Source: Bathynomus jamesi
Taxonomy: Eukaryota; Arthropoda; Malacostraca; Isopoda; Cirolanidae
Direction: 5' to 3'
Length of the DNA: 64,000 nt
Assembly: GCA_023014485.1 (NCBI GenBank)
Contig: JAJOZX010005531.1
Coordinates: forward strand, 196,501-260,500
The position numbers were made by a program, and so were the translations under genes. The notes beneath the pieces were generated by a model. That model was given only the letters and a program-made list of their open reading frames with translations. It was not told where the DNA came from and did not search any database. Of this stretch, positions 53,094-63,723 are shown piece by piece. Position 1 is the stretch's first letter. Every line of letters starts with the position of its first letter.

Positions 53094-53822
53094 TGGTGTT
53101 TAAGCCCATTTTTATTGCATGAATGGTACTAGTTTATTTCATATATATTATGTGCATTTGGGTGATAGATCCCACAGCTCAACACAGGTGTTGTGGGATA
53201 TAGGGAGGCAGCATCTTGGGTTAGGGGATACTCTGTCCTTACACACCCTATTTAAAGAGATTCCTCTGCCGAGCGGTGCCCCCCATAGTACTGTGAGGTA
53301 TTGAAAAACTCATGATCTTCACTTGCCCCACAAACACCTTTAAATGGGAGACCCAAAATGGGTGCACACACATTTCTACATTACTGTACAGTCTTTACAG
53401 CCACACCTACACTTTTCCTCTAAAGTATATATATTGTAATGTATATGGATGTAAATTGTGACTTGGTCCGCAATTGATATGGACTGACTTATTTTTGGTT
53501 GGCATGGTACTGGTATTGATGGGTACCATAATGAAATTGACTGGATTCTTTGGATCTGATATATTTGCATGTCAGTTATAAATATAGTGTGTAACATATT
53601 TGTGGATAGTAGCCTCTTATGACTTTGATCCTCTGAATCCAGAGATTCTATCTTTAGTTTTAAATTGATAATTAATTAGTTTTAAATTGATACTTAATTA
53701 GTTTTGTAAAAATTGGTTATTGCCAATGTACAGGCAGTTTTTACATAGTGGAGCCACCTCGATGGGCCGAAGTGGCCCCTAGTGTGCCCACTATAAAAAT
53801 TTCTTATGTTCTTATAGTATCG
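53094..53822 (+). repeat. CR1-B 3' UTR (shared with CR1-A)
   Basis: The first 70 bp (TGTTTAAGCCCATTTTTATT...) are CR1-B specific. From about 53163 (GATAGATCCCACAGCTC) onward it is the same UTR as in CR1-A copies. It stops at TTCTTATGTTCTTA, short of the terminal ATTATAAC tail. Confidence 0.82.
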
Positions 53823-53954
53823 AAGTCACCGGTAGGAATCACGCTATAGTAGCACCAAATTTTCATTACAATACCTGATAATTTGTAAGAGCTGGGAGCC
53901 ACAGAAAACACACACCTCATAATAGCAAAACACGATAAGTAGCTGGTCTATATG

Positions 53955-54338
53955 TTATAATGTTATAATGTTTCAGACCAACAAAGACCCTAGGATCCAC
54001 TCATGGCTGGTCTACCTAACTGTGTTCGTAATCGTGTATTGTGTATACACATACGAGGAAAAGTGTAGGTGTGGCTGTAAAGACTGTACAGTAATGTAGA
54101 AATGTGTGTGCACCCATTATGGGTCTCCAATTTAAAGGTGTTTGTGGGGCAAGTGAAGATCATGAGTTTTTCAATACCTCACAGTACTATGGGGGGCACC
54201 GCTCGGCAGAGGAATCTCTTTAAATGGGGTGTGTAAGGACAGAGAGTATCCCCTAACCCAAGACGCTGCCTCCCTATATCCCACAACACTTGTGTTGAGC
54301 TGTGGGATCTATCCCCACAAAGCCTTAATTTTACTACC
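53955..54338 (-). repeat. CR1-A copy 3: 3' UTR with internal deletion
   Basis: The minus strand runs from the ORF2 stop through GATAGATCCCACAGC to ACACTTTTCCTC, then jumps to ACACAATACACGATTACG and on to the ATTATAAC tail (53955-53972). About 400 bp of the UTR, present at 34890-35310, is missing. Confidence 0.85.
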
Positions 54339-56848
54339 TTAAACTATACCCTTTCTATCAACATGCGCGTCCAATCGATTCTTAAACATGTTTATAGACG
54401 TGCTACTAATTACTTCTACCGGCAAACTATTCCAGCTATTTACTATTCTATGCGTAAAAAGTTTTTCGCAACTGCTGTGTCGAACCTTCTACTTGTCAAC
54501 TTACACCCGTTATTTCTAGTCCTATTATATTGAGATATTTCGAAAAAGCTATCTCTATCTACGTTATCAAACCCATTCATAATTTTGAAAACCTGGATTA
54601 GATCACCCCTTAACCTCCTAGTCTCGAGTGTAGTCAATTTTAACTCTTTAAGCCTATCCTCGTACGACTTTGACCTAAGAGACGGAATCATCTTAGTTGC
54701 TCGTCTTTGAACTCTTTCGATTTTGTCTATATCTTTGCGCATATGCGGATTCCAAAATTGGACCGCGTACTCCAAATGGGGTCTAACTAATGATTTATAA
54801 AGAGGAACTATAATATCGCGCGATTTGTACTCAAAATTTCGAGCTATAAAACCTAACACTTTGTTCGCCTTATTGACCGCCGCTGTACTTTGTTTCGCTA
54901 CTTTTAAATCACCAGTGACTATAACTCCTAAATCGTTTTCCTGCTCTACGCTTGTTAAATCTTTCCCTGACATACTATACGCAAAATTACCGTTACGCGA
55001 ACCTATATGCATAATTTTGCACTTATCCACGTTAAATCTCATTTGCCATGTGACTGACCAATCAACGATTTTATTCAGATCTTCCTGAATTTTACCTCTA
55101 TCTTCGTCATTAATCGCCCTACCACCCAGCTTCGTGTCATCCGCAAACTTTGAAACTGTACTGACTAGGCCGACATCTAAATCGTTAATATATATAAGAA
55201 AAAGCAAGGGGCCCAATACAGAACCCTGAGGAACACCACTCGCTACATTAGCCCAACACGACTCCGCTCCATCAACGACCACCCTCTGTTTCCTGCCTCG
55301 CAACCATTCTTCTAGCCAATTTATTACTACACCCCTGATTCCATGAGCCTTAGTTTTTTCAATCAGTCTTTTGTGCGGCACGGTGTCAAACGCTTTTTGA
55401 AAATCTAAATACACTACATCAACCGCCCGATGTCTATCGTAAACGTTAACCACGCTTTGGAAAAATTCTAAAAGATTAGTTAAGCAAGATTTGTTTCGCC
55501 TAAAACCGTGCTGCGTATTTCTGACCAGATTATGCACTTCTAAGTGTTCGACTATACGATCCCTAATTATTGATTCCAGTAGCTTACCTACAACAGACGT
55601 TAAACTGATTGGCCTATAATTTCCCGCCGCACCTTTATCGCCTTTCTTAAAGATAGGTGTTACGTTTGCTAACTTGAAATTATCTGGTACGCACCCCTCA
55701 GAAATAGACGCGTTAAAAATCTTTGTTAGCGGCACAACAATGCTATCTTTTAATTCTTTTAGTTGTATGGGATATATGGAATCCGGACCAGGTGATTTAC
55801 GCGTTTTCATTTTATCAATATAGCGCATTACTTCCCCTTCACTAACGACAATATTATCCAAAATATTACCATTATCAAAAGGTATTATGTCTATGACCGT
55901 AGGGATATTCGTTACATCTTTTATAGTAAAAACTGACGTAAAAAATTCGTTTAGCAAGGTAGCCATTTCCTTGTTTTCAGAGACTAGATCTCCATTTCCA
56001 TTTTTTAATGGACCTAAGACACTTTTTACTGGATTTCTATTATTGACGTATTGAAAGAATCGCTTGGGATTTTCTTTACCGTCACGAGCTATGGAGATTT
56101 CAAATTCGCGTTTTGACTTTTTTATTACACTTTTAGCTTCACGCCTTAGAGATATGTAGTTGTTTCGTAACAACAGATTATCTTTATCGGACTTGTATAG
56201 CCTATAAGCCCTCTCTCTACTCTTTATAATGTCTCCTACTCTAGAAGTAAACCACAAGGGCTTGTTGTTTACTTTCGCACGCTTAATTTTGTACGGTACA
56301 CATTCCTCATTTATAGTCCTAAATACCTTTACGAACGATTCCCACATTAGTTTTGCGTTGGAGTTCCCCATTACGTTTTCCCAATTGACGTGTGAAAATT
56401 TATTTCGAAATTTACTAAAGTCTGCGTGCTGGAAGCTAGGAATTTTAGTCGAGTTAGTTGGTTTCGAGTGACTTACTGAGAGGACAAACTCTACCATATT
56501 GTGATCGCTATTGCTCAACGGTTCTATTACTTGAAGATCAGTAATTAGCCTATCATCCGTAGTTATTACTAAATCTAAAATACTGTCCAACCTCGTAGGT
56601 TCCCCAACCTTTTGAATAAGAAAGCTATCCTCGAGAAAATTAACTAAACGATTACCTTCCGCGTCTCCCTGCATTGTATCGTAATTCACGTTGGCGCAAT
56701 TAAAGTCACCCATAACTAAAGCCTGCTCACTACCGATTATTCTCTTTAGTTCACGATATAACGCTTCGTCCGTAGCAGCTGTTTGATTTGGGGGCCTATA
56801 TATAACCGCAACAAGAAGTTTGAAATCGTTGAATTTAAGTTCTGCTAT
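54339..56848 (-). pseudogene. CR1-A copy 3: ORF2, long open frame, 5'-truncated
   Basis: Open on the minus strand from 56848 (SIAELKFNDFKLLVAVIYRP) through MGDFNCANVN, SNSDHNMVEF, then RT: SPGPDSIYPIQLKELKD, GNYRPISLTSVVGKLLE, VVYLDFQKAFDTVPHKRL, SGVPQGSVLGPLLFLIYIND, KFADDTKLG, FNVDKCKIMHIG, LRPHLEYAVQFW-like, RATKMIPSLRSKSYEDRL and ETRRLRGDLIQVFKIMNGFD. The frame breaks once, near 54460 in a T/A run (stop at 54443). The last 35 residues (NSWNSLP, NRLDAHVDRKGIV) lie in another frame to the stop at 54339-54341. The N-terminal half of the endonuclease and ORF1 are absent. This is the youngest-looking CR1-A copy here. Confidence 0.9.
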
Positions 56849-57056
56849 ACTCTCCTGAAAATGCCTGCCCTTTTAACTGTCAGTATGTAGTTAAATAGGT
56901 GTATCTGTATACTTTTTAAAATGAGGGTGAATCAGACAATTTTTATTAAGTTAGTGTTTTTTTCCACGAGATGAAAAGGATAGCTCAGGATAGAACACTG
57001 CAGAATACGTGAGTTGGACCTGCCTGATAGGCAGAACACGATGGATGGATGGATAG
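56849..57056. other. Short LINE 3'-end-like scrap with GGAT tail
   Basis: AAAGGATAGCTCAGGATAGA to GAACACGATGGATGGATGGA (56971-57054) resembles the extreme 3' end of an RTE-like LINE ending in a GGAT tandem. Weak. Confidence 0.3.
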
Positions 57057-57164
57057 CAGTGTGACCATTTTTTTCGGAAGGAAAATACTAAAGAAATCGC
57101 CATATATTACTAGCATTTACTAAATCATTACATAAAAATACTAAAAAGATACTGATATATATTA

Positions 57165-57179
<15 letters not shown>
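57057..57179. other. Possible left end of a hAT element
   Basis: CAGTGTGACCATTTTTTTCG is a plausible hAT terminus, followed by ACTAAA/ATACTAAA motifs that recur at 63940-63998. Together with the hAT C-terminus at 63470-63720 this suggests an older hAT element now split by the I-clade LINE. The other end would lie beyond the window. Confidence 0.4.
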
Positions 57180-57195
<16 letters not shown>

Positions 57196-57395
57196 GTTTC
57201 AAAGAATGACCGCTCATGGCCACCAAAAGAAAGGTGGATAGCAGAGCGAACACAGAACGAAGAGTATGGAACAACTAATGGAAATGAACAATAGACGGGG
57301 GGGAGGAGGAGGAGGTGGGGGAAAAGCAAAAAGATCAGAGTGGGGTCACAGCCGGTAAAGAAGTCGGGAGCGAAAGAGGAAGGAGAACAACCCGG

Positions 57396-59288
57396 TTATC
57401 GAAAAGTAGGGACCTTCAGACAGAAGAGCGCCAAGCCTATCACAAAGCCCGACGCTCTCCAAAAAGGGAAAATACTCTGCGCGCAGCGCGCAGAGTAAAG
57501 CGGACACTCCACCAGGAGGTGGGCAACTGTAAGTAGGACGTCACAATTGGGACATCGGGGCACCCGATCCCCGGCCATCAAATAGCCATGGGTCAGGTGG
57601 GTATGGCCAATACGGAGGCGGGCCAGAGCCACCTCCTTATGGCGCGACCGATGGAAGGAAGAGGCCCAACATCCCAACTTGGGTTTAATCTTGCAAAGTT
57701 TGTTATCCGTAGCGCCATCCCAGCGACTCTGCCACCGGGAGCGCAAAAACCTACGGAAGCCGGGGATATAATCAGAAAAAGGGAGGGACACAGGTGAAAC
57801 CTGCAGTCGGCACGCGGAACGGGCAGCTCGATCGGCAGCCTCATTTCCAGCCACGTTAACATGTGCTGGGACCCAGCAAAATACCACCTCCTTGCCACCG
57901 AAAGCGACAAGAGTATGGTACAGTAGCTGGATTCGTCGGACCAGCGGGTGGACAGAGTCAAAACACTCCAGGCCATCCAGGGCACTGCGGGAATCCGAAT
58001 GGATGACGAACGACCCATCCGGATGCTCCCGCACCACCTCCAGAGCGCTCAGAATGGCATAGAGCTCCGCCGTAAAAACGGAAGCCTCATCAGGGAGACG
58101 GGTACATCGGGGAGCAAGGACAGACGACTGGGGAACAGCCGCGGATCCAACGCCCCCCGACGACCTCGAGCCATCCGTGAAGATCGCAACACATGCAGAG
58201 TGACACGCCGCATGCTGAAGGAACAGAGACCGAAGCAAGGCAGAGTCCGACTCGGTCCTGCGAACGGGGCGCAACGCCCTACAGCACGCAACAGGGGTGC
58301 TCTCCCAAGGTGCAACACCACTGAAAGAGACCGGTATAACGGATGGAGGGGGAGTGCCCATACCATCGAGGAGGGAGGTCACCGTGTCGGTGAAATACCA
58401 ACCCCCATCCCGGCAGAACGCCCTCTCAACCACCTGGAACAGAGGAGAGGTGGGAAGACGGAGGATCCGGAGATAGTGTTTAGCAATGAGGAACGACCTC
58501 CGATCCTCCAAGGGAGGGATGTCGCACTCAACCTGCAGACTATCAACCGGAGAGGAGCGGAAGGCGCCAGATGACATGCGCAGTCCTCTAGAGAGGACCG
58601 GATCCAGTATCCGAAGGGCCGTGCGGGAGGCGGAGCCATACACCACACTCCCATAGTCTAATTTGGACTGTACCAGGGACACGTACAAACGGAGGAGCGT
58701 CCGCCTATCCGCGCCCCATGTAGTATGCGACAGATGCCCCAGCAAATCCAGGGTACGTCTCGCGGACACGCGCAGCCGGCGAAGGTGGGGAACCCAGCTC
58801 AAACGGCTGTCGAAAACCATACCCAAGAAGAGTACTGATGGAACGAGGGCCAGAGGCTGACCCCCGAGTGTAAGGTTAAAGGCCGGGATGGCGCCGGATC
58901 CCCATCTCCTCGACGGAAGGAAGGCCACACACGAAGTCTTCGGGGAAGACAACGTAAGGCCCACCGACGACGCCCAGCGTTCAACCCGATTGACCGCGAG
59001 TTGGACTTGCCTCTCCACGAGGGGGGGACTCGTCCCCGCGGCATAGACAGCCAGATCATCTGCATAGATGGAACAGCGCACCGAGGGCGGAAGAGCTCCC
59101 GGTAGCGCAGACATAACTAGGTTGAAGCAGGAGACGCTTAACACACACCCCTGGGGCACCCCCTCCTCCTGAACATACAGGGCAGATAGGGCCGCCCCAT
59201 TACGGACGCAGAAAGTGCGACGGCAGAGGAAGTTGCGAAGAAACGTGGGCAAAAAGCCCACAAAACCAAGAGACTTCAAACGGTCCAT
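57396..59288 (-). CDS. I-clade LINE ORF2, C-terminal half: RT end and RNase H
   Basis: Six hundred and thirty residues on the minus strand. GVPQGCVLSVSCFNLVM is RT motif B, CSIYADDLAVYAAG is motif C with the catalytic YADD, and LSSPKTSCVAF and FLGMVFDSRLSW are the following RT blocks. A ribonuclease H domain follows: VAIFTDGSRSSGGVG (Asp), VFTAELYAILSALEVV (Glu), FVIHSDSRSALDGL (Asp) and VPAHVNVAGNEAADRAA (Asp). It removes template RNA after reverse transcription. The C-terminus has CPNCDVLLTVAHLLVECPLY, a Cys/His motif usual in this clade. RT plus RNase H places it in the I group rather than CR1 or Jockey. It overlaps the upstream half by 13 bases in another frame. Confidence 0.9.
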   Translation of the reverse strand: MDRLKSLGFVGFLPTFLRNFLCRRTFCVRNGAALSALYVQEEGVPQGCVLSVSCFNLVMSALPGALPPSVRCSIYADDLAVYAAGTSPPLVERQVQLAVNRVERWASSVGLTLSSPKTSCVAFLPSRRWGSGAIPAFNLTLGGQPLALVPSVLFLGMVFDSRLSWVPHLRRLRVSARRTLDLLGHLSHTTWGADRRTLLRLYVSLVQSKLDYGSVVYGSASRTALRILDPVLSRGLRMSSGAFRSSPVDSLQVECDIPPLEDRRSFLIAKHYLRILRLPTSPLFQVVERAFCRDGGWYFTDTVTSLLDGMGTPPPSVIPVSFSGVAPWESTPVACCRALRPVRRTESDSALLRSLFLQHAACHSACVAIFTDGSRSSGGVGSAAVPQSSVLAPRCTRLPDEASVFTAELYAILSALEVVREHPDGSFVIHSDSRSALDGLECFDSVHPLVRRIQLLYHTLVAFGGKEVVFCWVPAHVNVAGNEAADRAARSACRLQVSPVSLPFSDYIPGFRRFLRSRWQSRWDGATDNKLCKIKPKLGCWASSFHRSRHKEVALARLRIGHTHLTHGYLMAGDRVPRCPNCDVLLTVAHLLVECPLYSARCAQSIFPFWRASGFVIGLALFCLKVPTFR

Positions 59289-61108
59289 GACAACTCCCCG
59301 ACGGGTCGTGTCATAGGCCTTTTGGACGTCAAAAAGACGGCCAGAACAAGATTCCGGCGGGAAAATGCCTCCCGTACATCATGGCCAAGGAGGAGAAGGG
59401 GGTCCAGAGTACCCCGAAATCGACGAAAACCATACTGGGTCGGGGGGCATAACCCAAGCGACTCCAGTGTAAAGGAAAGTCGGACGGCCACCATCTTTTC
59501 GAGGAGCTTGCATAAGCAGCTCGTCAAAGCAATAGGCCGATAGCTCGCCACCTCCGCCGGATCCTTCCCCGGCTTAGGTATCGGGACCACAATCGCCTCC
59601 CTCCAACGGGAAGGGAACGACCCCTCAACCCACATCCGGCTGAAAAGATCCAGCAAGAAGTGCAGGGCCATCGGGTGCAGATTCCAAAGAAAGTCATACG
59701 GAATGTCATCAGGGCCAGGAGCGGAAGAACGACGGGTTGCCAAGGCAGCCCGAAGTTCCCGCATCGGGAAGAGATGGTTATAGGGCTCGTTCCCAGGGGG
59801 CGGGAACGTGACCTCCGATAAAGGGCGATCCGCAGCTGAAGGCGAACGGGAAACCGCAGCAAAAGCACCGGCCAGCCGATCAGCCACAGCAGCAGGATCC
59901 GAAAGGAAGCCGTCCCCGTCCCGAAGGACAGGGCGACTAGCAGGGACTGGCCTCCCCTCGATACTACGTACCTTCCGCCACACAGCAGCAGAAGGGGTAG
60001 ATGAGGAGATGCCGGACACAAAAGCACGCCAAGAGGCCCGACGGGCCAACTTGAGAGTCCGGCAGGCGAAAGCCTTCGCCCGCCGCATCTCAATCAAGTG
60101 GCCCGCGCGCCGGGTGCGGTGGAAGCGGCGCGTTGCCCTCTTCCTCTCGCACACCGCCTGGTGACATGCTGGAGTCCACCACGGGACGCTACGAGTCCGC
60201 GGGTTACCGGAAGATCGAGGAATACAGTCCTCCGCGACGCCCATCACCACCCGCTCGAAGAACTCCAAGCTCTCATCCACAGAGCCAAAGCTCAATACCG
60301 AACGGACAATGACGGAACGAGCTCTGAAAGATGGCCAGTCAGCCCGCGCAAGGCACCACCTCGGTCGAGACGAAACGCCCGGCTGCGGACCGACCGGTTC
60401 AAGACAGACTGGGTAATGATCACTGCCATAAGAGTCCCCCAACACCTTCCACGAAAAATCGAGTAAGGCATCGAGGGACACCAAGGAGAGATCAATACAG
60501 GTAAATGAACCCGTGGGTTCGTGGAAGTAAGTAGGTTCACCGGAATTGAGACACGCAAAGGAAAGTTCCTCCATTAAGGAGAGTAAAATACCAGCAACAT
60601 TAGTCGACCGAACATCTCCCCAAGCCGGGTCGCGACTGTTAAAGTCCCCGAGGAGGAGAAACGGTCGGGGTAGTTGCAGCACCAACTCGCGAACCGCGTC
60701 GCGAGAAAGAGGGTCATGAGGAGGAATATAAACCGAGCAGGCAGTGTACTGGCGATCTAAAAAGAGCCGCACAGCCACAGCCTGCAAGGAAGTGCGAAGA
60801 GGCACACCACGCGATGGTAACGAATGATGCACGTAAATCGCCGCACCCCGCCGGCGTGTGCGCTCATCCGGGGTGCAAGGGAAACCAACATAGCCAGAGA
60901 GACGAGGGAGTCCCCGCGCAGCCAGGATAGTCTCCTGGAGACAAACACAGGAAGGCCGCTCGCTCTCCAGCAGGGAGGCAAGGTTCTCCCAGTTAGCTAA
61001 AAGCCCCCTACAGTTCCAATGCAAGATGGAACTGTAAGGGGAAGCGGCATTATAAGAGGCAGAGAAAACAGCGAAATAGCCACGGACCAAGCTGAGCAGC
61101 AAACTCAA
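59276..61108 (-). CDS. I-clade LINE ORF2, N-terminal half: endonuclease and RT start
   Basis: Six hundred and ten residues. The AP-type endonuclease motifs are SILHWNCRGL, VCLQETI, RRRGAAIYVHHSL, FLLLGDFNSRDPAWGD, CIDLSLVS and YGSDHYPVCLE. RT then starts with SSAPGPDDIPYDFLWN-like residues, AIVVPIPKPGKDPAEVASYR, PIALTSCLCKLLEKMV and PTQYGFRRFRGTLDPLLLL. The frame is lost at LVLAVF, within RT motif A, because a T-run (A-run 59331-59335 on the plus strand) is one base short. The correct residues continue in the frame of the downstream half. Without that single-base change, ORF2 would be a continuous protein of about 1230 residues. Confidence 0.9.
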   Translation of the reverse strand: MSLLLSLVRGYFAVFSASYNAASPYSSILHWNCRGLLANWENLASLLESERPSCVCLQETILAARGLPRLSGYVGFPCTPDERTRRRGAAIYVHHSLPSRGVPLRTSLQAVAVRLFLDRQYTACSVYIPPHDPLSRDAVRELVLQLPRPFLLLGDFNSRDPAWGDVRSTNVAGILLSLMEELSFACLNSGEPTYFHEPTGSFTCIDLSLVSLDALLDFSWKVLGDSYGSDHYPVCLEPVGPQPGVSSRPRWCLARADWPSFRARSVIVRSVLSFGSVDESLEFFERVVMGVAEDCIPRSSGNPRTRSVPWWTPACHQAVCERKRATRRFHRTRRAGHLIEMRRAKAFACRTLKLARRASWRAFVSGISSSTPSAAVWRKVRSIEGRPVPASRPVLRDGDGFLSDPAAVADRLAGAFAAVSRSPSAADRPLSEVTFPPPGNEPYNHLFPMRELRAALATRRSSAPGPDDIPYDFLWNLHPMALHFLLDLFSRMWVEGSFPSRWREAIVVPIPKPGKDPAEVASYRPIALTSCLCKLLEKMVAVRLSFTLESLGLCPPTQYGFRRFRGTLDPLLLLGHDVREAFSRRNLVLAVFLTSKRPMTRPVGELSWTV

Positions 61109-61499
61109 CGGTCCGTAACCAGGGACGGAATCGGTTTCCCCGACTCACCCAGAACTGAGGGGGTAGGGGCCACCGACTCCGCATCTGCTGCACCCGTAGT
61201 AGACGAGAAGTGGAGAGTAGAACAGGGAGGTCAGAGGGGGGCTCTCCCGGCGGGGGGAGAGACGACGAGTCGGGCCCAGCCGAAACCCCCAACTCCCCAC
61301 AAGAGGGGGACCGGGGGGAACCAGCTGTTCGAGGGCTCGTCAAACCAGACAAGCACTGACGGGGGGGAGGAAAGGTCGACCACAAGTGGGAGAGGTAGAT
61401 CCAGGGGAGACCCGACCACTCTCAGCAGGAGCCGGAGAGAGAGAGACTCCATGAAGGAGGGCCAGGCCCCTCTCGACCGGGTCTATCATGGGAACAGAG

Positions 61500-63060
61500 T
61501 CAGTAATCGAGGGTGTCATGGGGCAGTGTACCTCGACCGACACCCGGACACTGGTCGGGGCACCGGGAGGTGACGCCCCACCAGCGCTCCGTATAGGGGG
61601 GGGGGGAAGTCCCGAGCGGATCAGGAACAGCGCGCCGCTTCCCCTCCGGTGAAGACGGGGAAGCAAGGCGAGCAGCAGTCAGGATCGGAAGGACTCCGAC
61701 TCCGACCACGGCGACGCTTCCTCCTCTCCTTCGGGGCATCCCCCTCCCCACCCGAGAGACGAGTAGGCAAGGATCCAGACCCCAAGGCCGGAGGGGGAGA
61801 AGGGGCACTTGTAGGCAGGGAATCAGATGGGATGTCAGAAAGTGAGGCAGAGGAACAAGAAGGACCCGCGGCGCCAGGAGGACCACCAACCCCCGGGACT
61901 TCCAGGGGGGGCACCACTCCAGTAGACGCCGGGTAGCACGGGAGGGGCCCGAGGACCCGCCAGGGCCAAGAGCCGCAGCGTAGGACAACCCCCGCCGCGG
62001 CTCCCGGTCACGGATCTTATCGCGCGCCTCCCGCGCACTAAGGAATTCGGTAGTCCTTAAGGACCGCACCTCAAATTCAAACTTGAAAACGGGACAGTCC
62101 CGAGAAGAGGAAGGGTGGGCCCCCGAACAGTTCGAGCAACGCGGGGGCTTCGTGTACGGGGTAGGGTGCGCAGGCCCACCGCAGCGGACACATAGCTTAC
62201 CCTCACGGCGGCACGCAGAGCTAACATGGCCGAACCGGTTGCAGCCAAAGCAGCGAACCGGGTCAGGCACATATGGTCGCACCGAAAACTCACACGACCG
62301 GCGATCACCCATGCCCCAGAACACCTGGGCCGGAGGCACAAGGGAGTCAAAGGTCAGGAGCAGACGAGCGGACGGGGTAAGAGCACCATCCCGGCGCGAC
62401 GAAAAGCGGAAGACCTTCGTTACCCCCTGGGGGGCAAGATCCTCCTGCAACTCGCCAACCGGGATTGACAGCAGACGGGAAGCGAAAATGGTGCCTTGAC
62501 AGCTATTCAATTGCGGATGGGGAGTCACAGAAACTCTGCAACCCAAGACATCCTGCAACTGTAGAAGGGACCCAGTCACCCCCGAAGAACGGGACTTCAA
62601 AAGAAGAGACCCATCCCTCAGAGGGCGGATATCATAACGACAGGGAACCCCTATCGTCTTAAGGCGCTGAAACACCCGTTCCGAGTTGCCCGGAAGGGAG
62701 CCAGCGGAAGGGCGGAGAACAAGGAACCTGTCCACCGGACAGAAATTGACAGCAGAGACAGGTCCATGTGTAACGGTAACCGAGAGTGGGCGAGAGAACA
62801 AGGGCCGCGAAGACCCGCGCCCTACGGCCACCACGAGAGCCAGACACCGCAGAGGACGAGAGGGGGCCATACGGCTTGAGGGTCAATCCAGCGGAGGCAG
62901 AGGCCGCTGAACGACCAGAAGTAGTAGTCTGATCCAAATCCAAGGGCGGGCCAGAGTCGTCAACAAGAGGGGAGTGAAGTTTAGTAATAGAACCCATAAA
63001 CAGTATTTTTACAAAAACGGCAGCCTCAGACCCAAGGCGATGCACCAGCCGCCGCTGCAT
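61500..63060 (-). pseudogene. I-clade LINE ORF1 (Gag-like) with CCHC knuckles, frameshifted
   Basis: Begins at 63060 (MQRRLVHRLGSEAAVFVKIL), changes frame near 62800-62870, and continues FCPVDRFLVLRPSAGSL, ERVFQRLKTIGVPC and RLLSIPVGELQEDLAPQGV (an RRM-like fold is likely). Three zinc knuckles follow: CFGCNRFGHVSSAC, CVRCGGPAHPTPYTKPPRC and CSNCSGAHPSSSRDC. After DKIRDREPRRGLSYAAAL, a further frame change near 61920 leads to a basic tail (KERRKRRRGRSRSPSD, 61621-61917 frame). ORF1 would bind the element RNA. At least two frameshifts. Confidence 0.82.
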
Positions 63061-63469
63061 CCTTCAAAGCGCAGGCCCCAACGTCCCGGGTAGCCCGCCC
63101 CCCAACCTAACTGTCGTTTTAAAAACAGCAGATTGGCACTACGGAGATTTGTCCGTTAAGGGCCAAGCAAAGACCCAATCCAGACGCAGCAGCGGTCCGG
63201 GCGCCCAACCGTCCCCGGAGCACAGCTCAGCCACGGAGCGATGCCCCCCGGCGGGTGCACCTGATGACCCCAAGACTGCAAATACAAACAGAGGGGGGGG
63301 GGATACTACGATTGACAGAGGCACAGGACCGAGTCAAGACAAAAGAAATTCCGGGAGAGACGGAAAAAAAGGGGGAGCAAAAAGAAAAGAAAAGGGGGGG
63401 GGGGGGGAAGAAAAGGAAGGGAAAAAAAACAAAAAAAAAACGCATCTATATATATATATACACAAAGTT

Positions 63470-63723
63470 TATTCCATTTCAAAGTCATTTTCATACATTT
63501 CGTTATTACACAATTTTACCATTTCTTCTGGAGGACTGAAGTTAGTGTTTCTATGATTTGTTTTTATTATAGACACTTGCCAAAATATCCGCTCAACATC
63601 AGCATTGGCTACAGGGATTGATAGTAGGCCTTTAATCAGGCTACACAAATGAGGATATTTTTGCCTTTTATTAATTTCTTCCCAAAAGCTGTCAATTAAA
63701 ATGGCAGGATTCTTAATATGATA
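63470..63723 (-). pseudogene. hAT transposase C-terminal fragment
   Basis: The minus strand reads NPAILIDSFWEEINKRQKYP, HLCSLIKGLLSIPVANADVE, RIFWQVSIIKTNHRNTNF and EEMVKLCNNEMYEND, ending at a stop near 63470. LLSIPxANADVERIFxQVxxIKTxxRN is the hAT dimerisation motif. The frame is open here. Further upstream (63724-64000) stops appear. It borders the 5' end of the I-clade LINE. Confidence 0.8.

Larger units (their letters stand above)
57180..63440 (-). mobile_element. I-clade non-LTR retrotransposon, near full length, GC-rich
   Basis: A minus-strand LINE with both ORFs. The 3' tail is poly-A (T-run 57180-57195) joined to a TA tract, and the 5' flank also has a TA tract (63448-63460), which may be the target. 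Inside, GC content is far above the surrounding DNA. The 5' UTR includes GC-rich sequence and G-runs on the plus strand near 63290 and 63400. ORF1 and ORF2 both have frameshifts, but the copy is otherwise complete, about 6.2 kb. Confidence 0.85.

Noticed and set aside
61019..62662. Long plus-strand open frames across the I-clade ORF1 region
   Set aside because: They are the antisense of GC-rich coding sequence, which has few stops; the minus strand holds the CCHC, endonuclease, RT and RNase H motifs.
63149..63556. Lysine- and glycine-rich plus-strand frame
   Set aside because: Produced by G- and A-runs in the 5' region of the I-clade LINE; low-complexity only.
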